A stretch of DNA of 33,586 nt, from positions 1 through 33,586 of the forward strand of contig CANNTX010000006.1 in NCBI GenBank assembly GCA_947522695.1, written 5' to 3'. Of this stretch, positions 7,830 to 14,161 are shown piece after piece. The notes beneath the pieces were generated by a model. That model saw nothing but the letters and a program-made list of their open reading frames with translations. It was not told where the DNA came from and did not search any database. The translations under genes and the position numbers were made by a program. The stretch comes from an uncultured Bacilli bacterium. Lineage in GTDB: Bacteria; Bacillota_I; Bacilli_A; RF39; UBA660. Each line of letters starts with the position of its first letter. Position 1 is the first letter of the stretch.

Positions 7830-7858
7830 TTTACATTATTTAACATTTTAATTATAAT
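7830..7858 (+). promoter_or_regulatory. promoter of the 58-aa membrane protein gene
   Basis: TTTACA-N17-TATAAT, with a perfect -10. AAGGAG follows and the start codon is at 7882. Confidence 0.7.
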
Positions 7859-7881
7859 TTAGTATATAAGGAGATTAAGTT

Positions 7882-8058
7882 ATGAATAATAATAAATTAA
7901 ATCGAAAATTAGAAATAGTCCCAGGAGAAAAAAAAGAATATAAAGGAAACACTTTTGTCGGGTTCATAGCTTGTACATTCATACTCGCATTAATAATTGG
8001 TTTTATTTATTATTTACAAACAAAAGGTATTATTGACATAACTAAAATTTTAGCATGA
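7882..8058 (+). CDS. small single-pass membrane protein (58 aa)
   Basis: A short gene with good signals: promoter, AAGGAG at an 8-nt spacing and an ATG start. The product begins MNNNKLNRKLEIVPGEKKE. It has a polar basic N-terminus of about 25 residues, one hydrophobic segment of about 22 residues (GFIACTFILALIIGFIYYL) and a short tail ending ITKILA. The stop overlaps the next start (ATGA), so the two are translationally coupled. I do not recognise the family. The topology is probably N-in, with a single transmembrane helix. Confidence 0.7.
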   Translation: MNNNKLNRKLEIVPGEKKEYKGNTFVGFIACTFILALIIGFIYYLQTKGIIDITKILA

Positions 8059-8318
8059 AAGATTATAATCTAAACGATTTATTAAATGAAGTGGATTTTA
8101 AAAGTAATAAATTAGTTAAAATAAATAATAAGCTATATTTAACTAATTATCAAATTGAAATTCTAAATAAATATAACATTGACTATGAAAATCTCGGAAG
8201 TTTGTCCTCTATAATTTACGTGGCTGAAGAAATTCTAGAAGAAGATGACTATGAAGATCTAGATGAAATAATAAGAGAACTTGCAGAACGAAACTATTAT
8301 GAAAATACGAATAAATAA
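8055..8318 (+). CDS. hypothetical acidic protein (87 aa)
   Basis: Unrecognised small soluble protein (MKDYNLNDLLNEVDFKSNKL...) with an acidic C-terminal helix (EEILEEDDYEDLDEIIRELAER). It overlaps the upstream 58-aa membrane-protein gene by ATGA, so it is probably made together with it and may be its cytoplasmic partner. A hairpin followed by Ts ends the unit 20-40 bases after the stop. No domain could be assigned. Confidence 0.7.
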   Translation: MKDYNLNDLLNEVDFKSNKLVKINNKLYLTNYQIEILNKYNIDYENLGSLSSIIYVAEEILEEDDYEDLDEIIRELAERNYYENTNK

Positions 8319-8339
8319 TTTAATTCATAAATTTTTAAT

Positions 8340-8371
8340 AACACCATTATAAATCATGGTTTCTTTTTTAT
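8340..8371 (+). terminator. terminator of the 58/87-aa pair
   Basis: ACCAT-N8-ATGGT hairpin followed by TTCTTTTTTATTT. The stem is only 5 bp. Confidence 0.5.
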
Positions 8372-8419
8372 TTACCTATAAATTTTTAAAATTTTCCCAA
8401 AAAAATACCCATATAAATA

Positions 8420-8448
8420 TATACAACCCAAAATTTAAATGATATAAT
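8420..8448 (+). promoter_or_regulatory. promoter of the pseudoprotease/VanY operon
   Basis: TATACA-N17-TATAAT, ending 17 bases before ATG at 8466. The -10 is perfect and the -35 weak. Confidence 0.5.
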
Positions 8449-8465
8449 TTATTAAGGTGGGGAAA

Positions 8466-8648
8466 ATGAAAAGAAAAATGCCAATTGGTTTAATTAGAAT
8501 ATTTGAAGGTTTAGTAGGACTTTTATTAACTTTATTAATAAATAAATATATAGATATAAGCGATATATACATTATTATATTAATGTTTTTTTCAATCGCA
8601 TTCGAAATTTATGGACTTATCTTATTAATTAAAGATAAGAATATTTAA
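8466..8648 (+). CDS. small two-helix membrane protein (60 aa)
   Basis: MKRKMPIGLIRIFEGLVGLL... contains two hydrophobic segments (about residues 8-28 and 32-54) joined by a short KYIDISD loop and ending in KDKNI, so both ends are probably cytoplasmic. I chose ATG at 8466, with AAGGTG six bases upstream. An in-frame GTG at 8457 lies inside the ribosome site and is unlikely. It is the first gene of an operon: one base separates its stop from the start of the trypsin-like protein. Family not recognised. Confidence 0.7.
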   Translation: MKRKMPIGLIRIFEGLVGLLLTLLINKYIDISDIYIIILMFFSIAFEIYGLILLIKDKNI

Positions 8649-8649
8649 T

Positions 8650-9453
8650 ATGTATAAAAAAGCATGTAAAGAAGCCTTAAATTATATTAGACCAATTATT
8701 ATAGGTAAAAAATATTATAACAATGATACGATTATTAACGATATTGGCACTGTAATAATTCTAAATAAAAATGGTGATATTTTAACAACCAAAGAATTAG
8801 CAGAAAATATTTATTTATCTATTGATACCAATTCCGTATTTAAAAACATTTTTCTTGAATTAAAAAATAAAAAACCAAAAGAAATTAAAAAGATCGAAAA
8901 AAAATACAGCTTAGATAATAATGTAATAACAAATTTACAAGTTCAAATAGTTGATGTTGCCGAAAGTATAACAAATATTGAAATAATTCCACATGAATAT
9001 TTAAATTTAGCAATTATTAAATCGGATAATAAAGGACTATTCATTAATAAGTTTCCAAAATTTATAAATAAAAGTGTAACACAAGGCCAAGACTTTGTTG
9101 CTACCGGCTTTGCATTTCCAGAGTATGAAAATTTCGCCTATAATTATGAAAAAAATGAAATTGAAACAACATATAAAAGAATGAACTTTCCAACTTATCC
9201 AATTACCGGAATAGTAACTAGAAATTTAATGGATGAACATGGTAATATTTCTGAATTTGAAATAAGTAGTGAAATCTTTGTTGGAATGAATGGTGGACCA
9301 CTACTCGATAAAGAAGGAAATATCTATGGCATTTTAAGTTCCAATAAAAATATCTATGTTAATAATGAATTAATTAAAAAAGCTGGAATAGTTATTAATA
9401 GTACTGATATTATCAAATTTTTAGAAGATAATAACATTACTTATGGAGAATAA
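8650..9453 (+). CDS. trypsin-like (S1/HtrA-fold) protein lacking all three catalytic residues
   Basis: Predicted chymotrypsin-fold protein of 267 aa without a PDZ domain. The alignable landmarks of HtrA-type proteases are present, but the catalytic triad is replaced. ILTNNHV becomes ILTTKEL, with Glu49 in place of His. DLA(V/I)IK becomes NLAIIK, with Asn119 in place of Asp. GNSGGPLLD becomes GMNGGPLLD, with Asn214 in place of Ser. The oxyanion-loop glycines and the following beta-strand (NIYGILSS) are intact, so the fold is probably kept as a binding module. No signal peptide is seen, so it would be cytoplasmic unless exported with a partner. It starts two bases after the small membrane protein's gene and ends two bases before the VanY gene. 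The fold call is fairly sure; inactivity is inferred from the substitutions. Confidence 0.75.
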   Translation: MYKKACKEALNYIRPIIIGKKYYNNDTIINDIGTVIILNKNGDILTTKELAENIYLSIDTNSVFKNIFLELKNKKPKEIKKIEKKYSLDNNVITNLQVQIVDVAESITNIEIIPHEYLNLAIIKSDNKGLFINKFPKFINKSVTQGQDFVATGFAFPEYENFAYNYEKNEIETTYKRMNFPTYPITGIVTRNLMDEHGNISEFEISSEIFVGMNGGPLLDKEGNIYGILSSNKNIYVNNELIKKAGIVINSTDIIKFLEDNNITYGE

Positions 9454-9455
9454 AA

Positions 9456-10439
9456 ATGAGTGAATTAATTAAAAATATTATTTTTATAATTTTATTATTG
9501 CTTGTAATTATAATGGGATATTTTACTTTAAAAAATAGGAATAAATTCAAAAAAAAATATCGTGGTAAAATCATATTAACAACATTATTATTAATATTGA
9601 TAACAATTATTTATAGTGTATATATGTTTAGAGATAATAACTTGAGAAAAAAAGACAATAATTCTGATAACCAAGTAGAAAAAGAGCAAACAACTACGAC
9701 AACTACTGCAACCACTACTACTTCAACAACAACCACTACTACTACCACTACAACAACTACAAAAAGAATTACAACAACAACCACTACTAAACAACCACAA
9801 AATAATAATGACACACCAAACAATTTAACAAATAATAAAACAAGAAAAGGTTATACAATTACTTATAAAGATGGTGCATATTACATAGATAATGTACTTA
9901 TCGTAAATAAAACATATAAATTAACAAGCAGTTGGAAACCAGTTAATCCTTATAAGACAGTCCCAAATGATGGTTTTGATCGAAATCCATTAGATACTGA
10001 AGCATATGAAGCCTGGAAAGTAATGAAAAGCGATGCATCAAGCATAGGCCTAAATTTATGGGCTCAAAGTGGCTATCGCTCATATGATTATCAAAATGAC
10101 TTATATAATGGATATATTAAAAGAAATGGAAAAAAAGCTGCTGACACTTTTTCAGCCAGACCAGGCGCATCAGAACATCAAACTGGACTTGCATTTGATT
10201 TAAATACAATTACAAATTCATTTAAAGATACAGCAGAAGGAAAATGGGTTAATAAAAATTGTTATCTTTATGGCTATATTTTAAGATACCCAGAAGGAAA
10301 AACAAACGAAACCGGATATATTTATGAACCATGGCATATAAGATATGTCGGAAAAGAATTAGCCAAAAAATTATACAACAACGGAAACTGGATAACCATG
10401 GAAGAATATTTCGGAATAGATTCAAAATACAATGATTAG
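9456..10439 (+). CDS. membrane-anchored D-Ala-D-Ala/LD-carboxypeptidase, VanY (peptidase M15B) family
   Basis: Zinc peptidase trimming the C-terminal D-alanine from peptidoglycan stem peptides outside the membrane. Order along the 327 residues: two transmembrane helices (about 5-24 and 38-58), a polar stretch, a Thr-rich stalk (79-111) and the M15 domain (about 150-325). The catalytic core is visible: QSGYRS (205-209), SEHQTGLAFDL with zinc ligands His241 and Asp248, then EPWH with Glu291 and His294. It sits four codons after the pseudoprotease in the same operon. The two-helix N-terminus is unusual, because most relatives have a single signal anchor. Whether it is a DD- or LD-carboxypeptidase cannot be decided from sequence. 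Confidence 0.9.
   Translation: MSELIKNIIFIILLLLVIIMGYFTLKNRNKFKKKYRGKIILTTLLLILITIIYSVYMFRDNNLRKKDNNSDNQVEKEQTTTTTTATTTTSTTTTTTTTTTTTKRITTTTTTKQPQNNNDTPNNLTNNKTRKGYTITYKDGAYYIDNVLIVNKTYKLTSSWKPVNPYKTVPNDGFDRNPLDTEAYEAWKVMKSDASSIGLNLWAQSGYRSYDYQNDLYNGYIKRNGKKAADTFSARPGASEHQTGLAFDLNTITNSFKDTAEGKWVNKNCYLYGYILRYPEGKTNETGYIYEPWHIRYVGKELAKKLYNNGNWITMEEYFGIDSKYND
9690..9788 (+). repeat. ACN trinucleotide tract encoding a poly-Thr stalk
   Basis: About 33 codons, nearly all ACA/ACT/ACC/ACG, interrupted by single Ala, Ser and Lys-Arg-Ile. Mixed synonymous codons suggest selection for threonine rather than recent slippage. The tract lies between the membrane anchor and the M15 domain. It resembles Thr-rich cell-wall linkers, which can be O-glycosylated. 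Confidence 0.85.
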
Positions 10440-10449
10440 GAGTAAAAAA

Positions 10450-10722
10450 ATGAATATAGAAGACATAAAACTAGAACTAGTCGCATTACAAAAGTTAGAT
10501 ACTCAAAACGCAATTAATTATGGAGCAAAATCAAAATCCGACTGGTTTAAACAAATAATTACAACCGAAGATAATGATATTATTGCTGAATCAATTATTG
10601 ATTTGTCTACTAGAGCAAATGTAAAACCAGAAACACTTGCAAATTACTTTGATGATACAATGCCACTAAGAATTGCCAAAGAATTTCAAAGGCAAACACT
10701 CAAAAAAAGTAAAAGTATTTAA
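10450..10722 (+). CDS. hypothetical protein (90 aa)
   Basis: Unrecognised small soluble protein starting MNIEDIKLELVALQKLDTQN. ATG at 10450 is chosen because AGGAG lies seven bases upstream; the six extra codons back to 10432 would overlap the VanY gene. Predicted helices include a stretch (DLSTRANVKPETLANYFDDT) with a helix-turn-helix-like appearance, and the C-terminus is basic (KKSKSI). It is the last gene of the 8466-10722 operon. No clear terminator directly follows; the next hairpin on this strand is at 10811. Confidence 0.65.
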   Translation: MNIEDIKLELVALQKLDTQNAINYGAKSKSDWFKQIITTEDNDIIAESIIDLSTRANVKPETLANYFDDTMPLRIAKEFQRQTLKKSKSI

Positions 10723-10762
10723 TTAACATAAACAATTCATATAAACAACAAAGGAATAATAC

Positions 10763-10792
10763 TTGACATATTTTCATAAAATATATTAGAAT
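10763..10792 (+). promoter_or_regulatory. strong promoter facing the XRE/tRNase module
   Basis: TTGACA-N18-TAGAAT: a perfect -35, with the -10 one base off. The predicted start of transcription (about 10799) falls in the middle of the palindrome that follows. Only about 50 bases separate it from a terminator. Confidence 0.65.
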
Positions 10793-10809
10793 GTAATTGT
10801 AATTACATT
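10790..10809. promoter_or_regulatory. palindromic operator over the transcription start
   Basis: AATGTAATT-GT-AATTACATT, perfect 9-bp arms, overlapping the last bases of the -10 hexamer and the predicted start site. This is the usual place for a repressor operator. The nearby XRE protein is a candidate ligand (inference). Confidence 0.6.
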
Positions 10810-10810
10810 T

Positions 10811-10850
10811 GACTAGTCATGACCCGTAGGGTTGTGGCTAGTCATTTTTT
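10811..10850 (+). terminator. strong intrinsic terminator, 15-bp stem
   Basis: GACTAGTCATGACCC (10811-10825), loop GTA, GGGTTGTGGCTAGTC (10829-10843): 15 consecutive pairs including three G-U, then ATTTTTT. It is oriented for plus-strand transcription. No T-run follows on the minus strand. The 3' arm contains the stop codon of the minus-strand tRNase gene. The stem is more GC-rich than its surroundings. Confidence 0.8.
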
Positions 10851-11344
10851 ATTTTCTCACATATAATTATTATTTTATCTTTATCTTTAACGATTATTTT
10901 TTTCACCCAATTTGTCGTTTTAGATGCAAACAACTTATTTATTTGACGCATTAATTCTGTATTGCTTATCTTAGAGTAAGTAACATCGATTATAAAATTA
11001 AATGATTGCCTTTTTTTCTTTTTTATTAAATCCTCAATTACTCTTTTTCCATCACCCATAACATTTTTTAAATCCCAATATTCATCTCTAAATAGATAAT
11101 CAGCAGTCATAATTCCAATTGGATCATTAATTCTTGGAAGCAAATATAATTCACCACCCAAAATATTTTCAAGCCATTCAGCAATCTTTTTTTCATATAA
11201 TGAATAATCAAGCACAACTTTTTTACCATCAACAAAATATTTTACACCGTTATATTCATAATAATCTCTTATTTTAACTTCATGAGAATTAGAACATGAA
11301 TTTTTTAACCATTGCATCGTCACATCTTTGTAATTCAATTTCAT
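10838..11344 (-). CDS. stand-alone CdiA-CT-type tRNase (CdiA_C family nuclease domain)
   Basis: 168-aa protein resembling the C-terminal tRNA nuclease domain of CdiA-type toxins (PF18451 pattern). Residues 30-45 hold the entry motif YNGVKYFVDGKKVVLDYS. The PD-(D/E)XK-like catalytic core follows: Glu in AEWLENILGGE, Asp in TADYLF, and WDLK, then QSFNFIIDVT. It consists of essentially this one domain; there is no secretion region, signal peptide or large N-terminal stick. I chose ATG at 11344, with GGAAAGGA upstream; the TTG five codons earlier lies in the ribosome site. It follows an XRE regulator by 35 bp, suggesting a toxin-antitoxin-like or mobile-element module. Family assignment is from memory of the motif pattern. 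Confidence 0.75.
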   Translation of the reverse strand: MKLNYKDVTMQWLKNSCSNSHEVKIRDYYEYNGVKYFVDGKKVVLDYSLYEKKIAEWLENILGGELYLLPRINDPIGIMTADYLFRDEYWDLKNVMGDGKRVIEDLIKKKKRQSFNFIIDVTYSKISNTELMRQINKLFASKTTNWVKKIIVKDKDKIIIICEKIKND

Positions 11345-11379
11345 ATAAGTCCTTTCCAAGCAGTAATAATAAAATTATT

Positions 11380-11709
11380 TTATTCTTTAGAATCTAGATA
11401 AACCTTCATGATTGATAGGAAAAAATCATCTTTTTGTTGTTGAGACAACTCTTTACTTTCAAATAATAATTTAACCTTGTTAATTATATTTAAACACGAA
11501 TCATTATTTTCCAATAAAAAGAAATAAGATAAATCGACATCAAAATATTTACATATTTTTTCTAATTGAACTAAACTTAAATTCCTTTTTCCAGTTTCTA
11601 AATTACACATTTGTCCTTTGCTTAATTCTAATATTTTTGCAAGTTCATCTTGTTTTACACCATTGTTTTTTCTAAGTATTTTAACTTTATCTCCTAAATC
11701 AGTAATCAT
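11380..11709 (-). CDS. XRE-family HTH transcriptional regulator
   Basis: 109-aa protein with a Cro/C1-type helix-turn-helix at residues 5-62 (KVKILRKNNGVKQDELAKIL, then ELSKGQMCNLETGKRNLSL, then ICKYFDVDLSYFF). A helical C-terminal half (FESKELSQQQKDDFF) follows that could be a dimer or antitoxin-type interaction region. AGAGGTG lies four bases before ATG, behind a promoter at 11733-11761. It lies directly upstream of the tRNase gene on the same strand, so it probably autoregulates the pair. It may also bind the perfect palindrome at 10790-10809. Whether it neutralises the nuclease by direct contact cannot be told from sequence. Confidence 0.88.
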   Translation of the reverse strand: MITDLGDKVKILRKNNGVKQDELAKILELSKGQMCNLETGKRNLSLVQLEKICKYFDVDLSYFFLLENNDSCLNIINKVKLLFESKELSQQQKDDFFLSIMKVYLDSKE

Positions 11710-11732
11710 ATTACACCTCTTCTATTCCTAAT

Positions 11733-11761
11733 AGTATATTGTACATTTTTCATAAAGTAAA
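11733..11761 (-). promoter_or_regulatory. promoter of the XRE/tRNase operon
   Basis: The minus strand reads TTTACT-N17-TATACT. The spacer and flanks contain a loose TGTTTAC...GTACA dyad that could serve autoregulation. Confidence 0.6.
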
Positions 11762-11866
11762 CATTTAAATAAAAAGTATTCAAAGAATAAACTAATTATA
11801 TTAACAAATTAATTACCCTCCATATAAATGTATGATAAAATATTATTAAGACATGAAAGGAATAAA

Positions 11867-14161
11867 ATGAATATAGACATTGATTTAAATAATAAAATTT
11901 TAATAATACCAAATACTATCAAAACAAAAGTAGTTAAATATATTAATAATTTACCAAAATTAACTAACGTTAAAATATTAACAGATCAAGAATTTATTAC
12001 TAATCTAACAATCGATTATAATGAAAAAGCAATAATATATTTAATGAACAACAAAAACTTAAGCTATCAAAACGCTAAAGAAATATTAAAAAATATAAAA
12101 TATGCTACTAATGATAATAATGATTGTCCTAAATTACAAGAATTAACAAATATCAAAAATGAATTATTAGAAAAAAATTTAATAATCTTAAATAAGCGAT
12201 TTTTACCATTTATTAAAGATAAAGAAATAATATTTTATGGTTTTGATTATATTAATAAATTTATAAAAAAGCTTATTACAGACAATAATTTAAAAGTAAA
12301 TATTATAGAAAAAGAATATCAAAATATAAACCCAAAAGTTTATTTATTTGACAATGTTTCATCTGAAATAGAATATATAGCAGAAGATATTATATCCAAA
12401 AATTTAGATTTATCTAAAACTTATATTTACGGAATTAATAACGATAATAAATTAATAATAGACCGCATATTTAAAAGTTATGGTATACCTATTAACTTAA
12501 ATTATGATAACAGCCTATATAATACATTTATAGGAAAAGAATTATTAAATAATTTAAATAATATTGATGAATTTTTATCTAAAATAAAAGATGATAAAAT
12601 AAAAAAAGCAATTATTAACATATTAAATAAATATTATTTTGTGGATAACTATCAAGATATTAACAATGTTGTCAAGGAAGAATTAAAACAAACTAAAATT
12701 AACAATACTAAAATACGTAACGCCGTAAACGAAATTGATATTATAAATAATGTAGTCGAAAAAGATGATAATGTTTATATAATAAATTTTAATAGTGAAT
12801 ATATTCCTGTAATAAATAAAGATGTTGATTATATCTCTGATAATGAAAAACCTTCATTTTTAGAAACATCAACTGAATTAAATAACATTAATAAAGAAAT
12901 ATTAAATAAAGTAATTAGAAATATTAATAATCTAACAATTACAGCAAGTCAAAATAATTACAATGGACCACTAAATATTTCAACTATTGCAACTGATTAT
13001 GATTATGAAATTATCCCAATAGAAACAAAAATAAGTAAATATTCCAACAAAATTAACAAATACAATCTTACTAATATGCTAGATAACTATTTAAAATACA
13101 ATAATAAAAATGATAATCAAGATATTCTTTTAAATACTTATCCAGATTTAAGATACAAAGATTATAATAATACTTACACCAAAGTTGAAGCAACTGAAGA
13201 ATTTAGTTTGTCTTATTCAAAAATAAATAGTTTCTATGAATGCCCATTTAAATACTATTGTGATAACATATTAAAACTAGATACATACGAAAACACATTT
13301 GATACTTATATTGGTTCATTATGTCATTATATATTATCAAAAATCTATACGGATAACTTTGATTTTGAAGTAGCTAAAAAGGAATTTTTAGAAACAAACA
13401 GTTATCAAGTAACAAATGAAAATTTATTATTTCAAAATAAAATATTAGAAGAGCTAAAAACTGCAATATCTTATATTTTAAGCATGCAAAATGTTACTAA
13501 ATTTAATGAAATAGAATGTGAAAGAAAAATTGAAACAACCATAAATGATACTAAATTCGTTGGAATCATCGATAAAATTCAAAAATACCATAATAAAATT
13601 ATCTTAATAGATTATAAAGCAGGAAATCCCAAAATAAATCTAAAAGAATGCCAATACGGTTTTAATTTACAATTACCAACTTATATTTATTTAGTAAAAA
13701 CCATTTATCCAGATTCTCAAATAGTAGGTGTTTATCTAGAACATATTCTAAAGCCAAAATTTAATTTTAATATGGATAAAAGTGATAATGAATCATTTGA
13801 AAATTCACTAAAATTAGAAGGATATTCTACATCTAATGAAGAAATATTAGAAAAAATAGATAGTACCTACGAAAACAGTATGTATATTAAAGGAATTAAA
13901 AAGAAAAGTGATGGCTTTTATAAATATTCTAAAATTTTATCTAATGACGAATTTGAAGAACTAGAAAAATTAGTAACTGAAAAAATTAATAATTGTATAA
14001 TTGAAATAAAAAATAACAACTTTAATATAAAACCAGTTATATTAAACCAAACAAATAAAAGCTGTCCAAATTGTAAATATGCATCTATTTGTTTTCATAC
14101 TGAAAAAGATAATGTTTACATAGATACAAAAGGAGATGACGAAAATGCCGAATTGGACTAA
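11867..14161 (+). CDS. addB: AddB/RexB-type subunit of the ATP-dependent helicase-nuclease
   Basis: Partner of AddA in the AddAB (RecBCD-equivalent) complex, which resects double-strand DNA ends for RecA. The C-terminal half carries the nuclease and iron-sulfur cluster: SYSKINSFYECPFKYYC with the first Cys near residue 458, a PD-(D/E)XK nuclease core near 565-585 (Asp in GIIDKI; IDYKAG), and CPNCKYASIC near 731-741. These make the Cys...Cys-x2-Cys-x5-Cys pattern of AddB. The N-terminal part has no Walker A motif and is short: 764 aa in all, against about 1100-1170 for Bacillus AddB. I chose ATG at 11867 with AAAGGA upstream; a TTACCC-N17-TAAAAT promoter is possible just before. The 3' end overlaps addA by 17 bases. 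Confidence 0.88.
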   Translation: MNIDIDLNNKILIIPNTIKTKVVKYINNLPKLTNVKILTDQEFITNLTIDYNEKAIIYLMNNKNLSYQNAKEILKNIKYATNDNNDCPKLQELTNIKNELLEKNLIILNKRFLPFIKDKEIIFYGFDYINKFIKKLITDNNLKVNIIEKEYQNINPKVYLFDNVSSEIEYIAEDIISKNLDLSKTYIYGINNDNKLIIDRIFKSYGIPINLNYDNSLYNTFIGKELLNNLNNIDEFLSKIKDDKIKKAIINILNKYYFVDNYQDINNVVKEELKQTKINNTKIRNAVNEIDIINNVVEKDDNVYIINFNSEYIPVINKDVDYISDNEKPSFLETSTELNNINKEILNKVIRNINNLTITASQNNYNGPLNISTIATDYDYEIIPIETKISKYSNKINKYNLTNMLDNYLKYNNKNDNQDILLNTYPDLRYKDYNNTYTKVEATEEFSLSYSKINSFYECPFKYYCDNILKLDTYENTFDTYIGSLCHYILSKIYTDNFDFEVAKKEFLETNSYQVTNENLLFQNKILEELKTAISYILSMQNVTKFNEIECERKIETTINDTKFVGIIDKIQKYHNKIILIDYKAGNPKINLKECQYGFNLQLPTYIYLVKTIYPDSQIVGVYLEHILKPKFNFNMDKSDNESFENSLKLEGYSTSNEEILEKIDSTYENSMYIKGIKKKSDGFYKYSKILSNDEFEELEKLVTEKINNCIIEIKNNNFNIKPVILNQTNKSCPNCKYASICFHTEKDNVYIDTKGDDENAELD

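Noticed and set aside
1759..8058. Alternative genetic code (UGA read as Trp), as in some Mollicutes
   Set aside because: UGA ends several genes (for example at 5101 and 8056) and Trp is encoded by UGG in conserved motifs.
9690..9788. Possible CRISPR-like or satellite repeat
   Set aside because: The period is three bases, it is in frame and codes for threonine; there are no spacers or palindromic repeats.
9611..9823. Minus-strand open frame rich in valine
   Set aside because: It is the complement of the ACN repeat coding for poly-Thr, giving GTN codons; it has no ribosome site and is antisense to the VanY gene.
10723..11828. Integrated mobile element boundaries around the XRE/tRNase pair
   Set aside because: I found no integrase, direct-repeat attachment sites or tRNA target; the module may be mobile-derived but no ends can be drawn.
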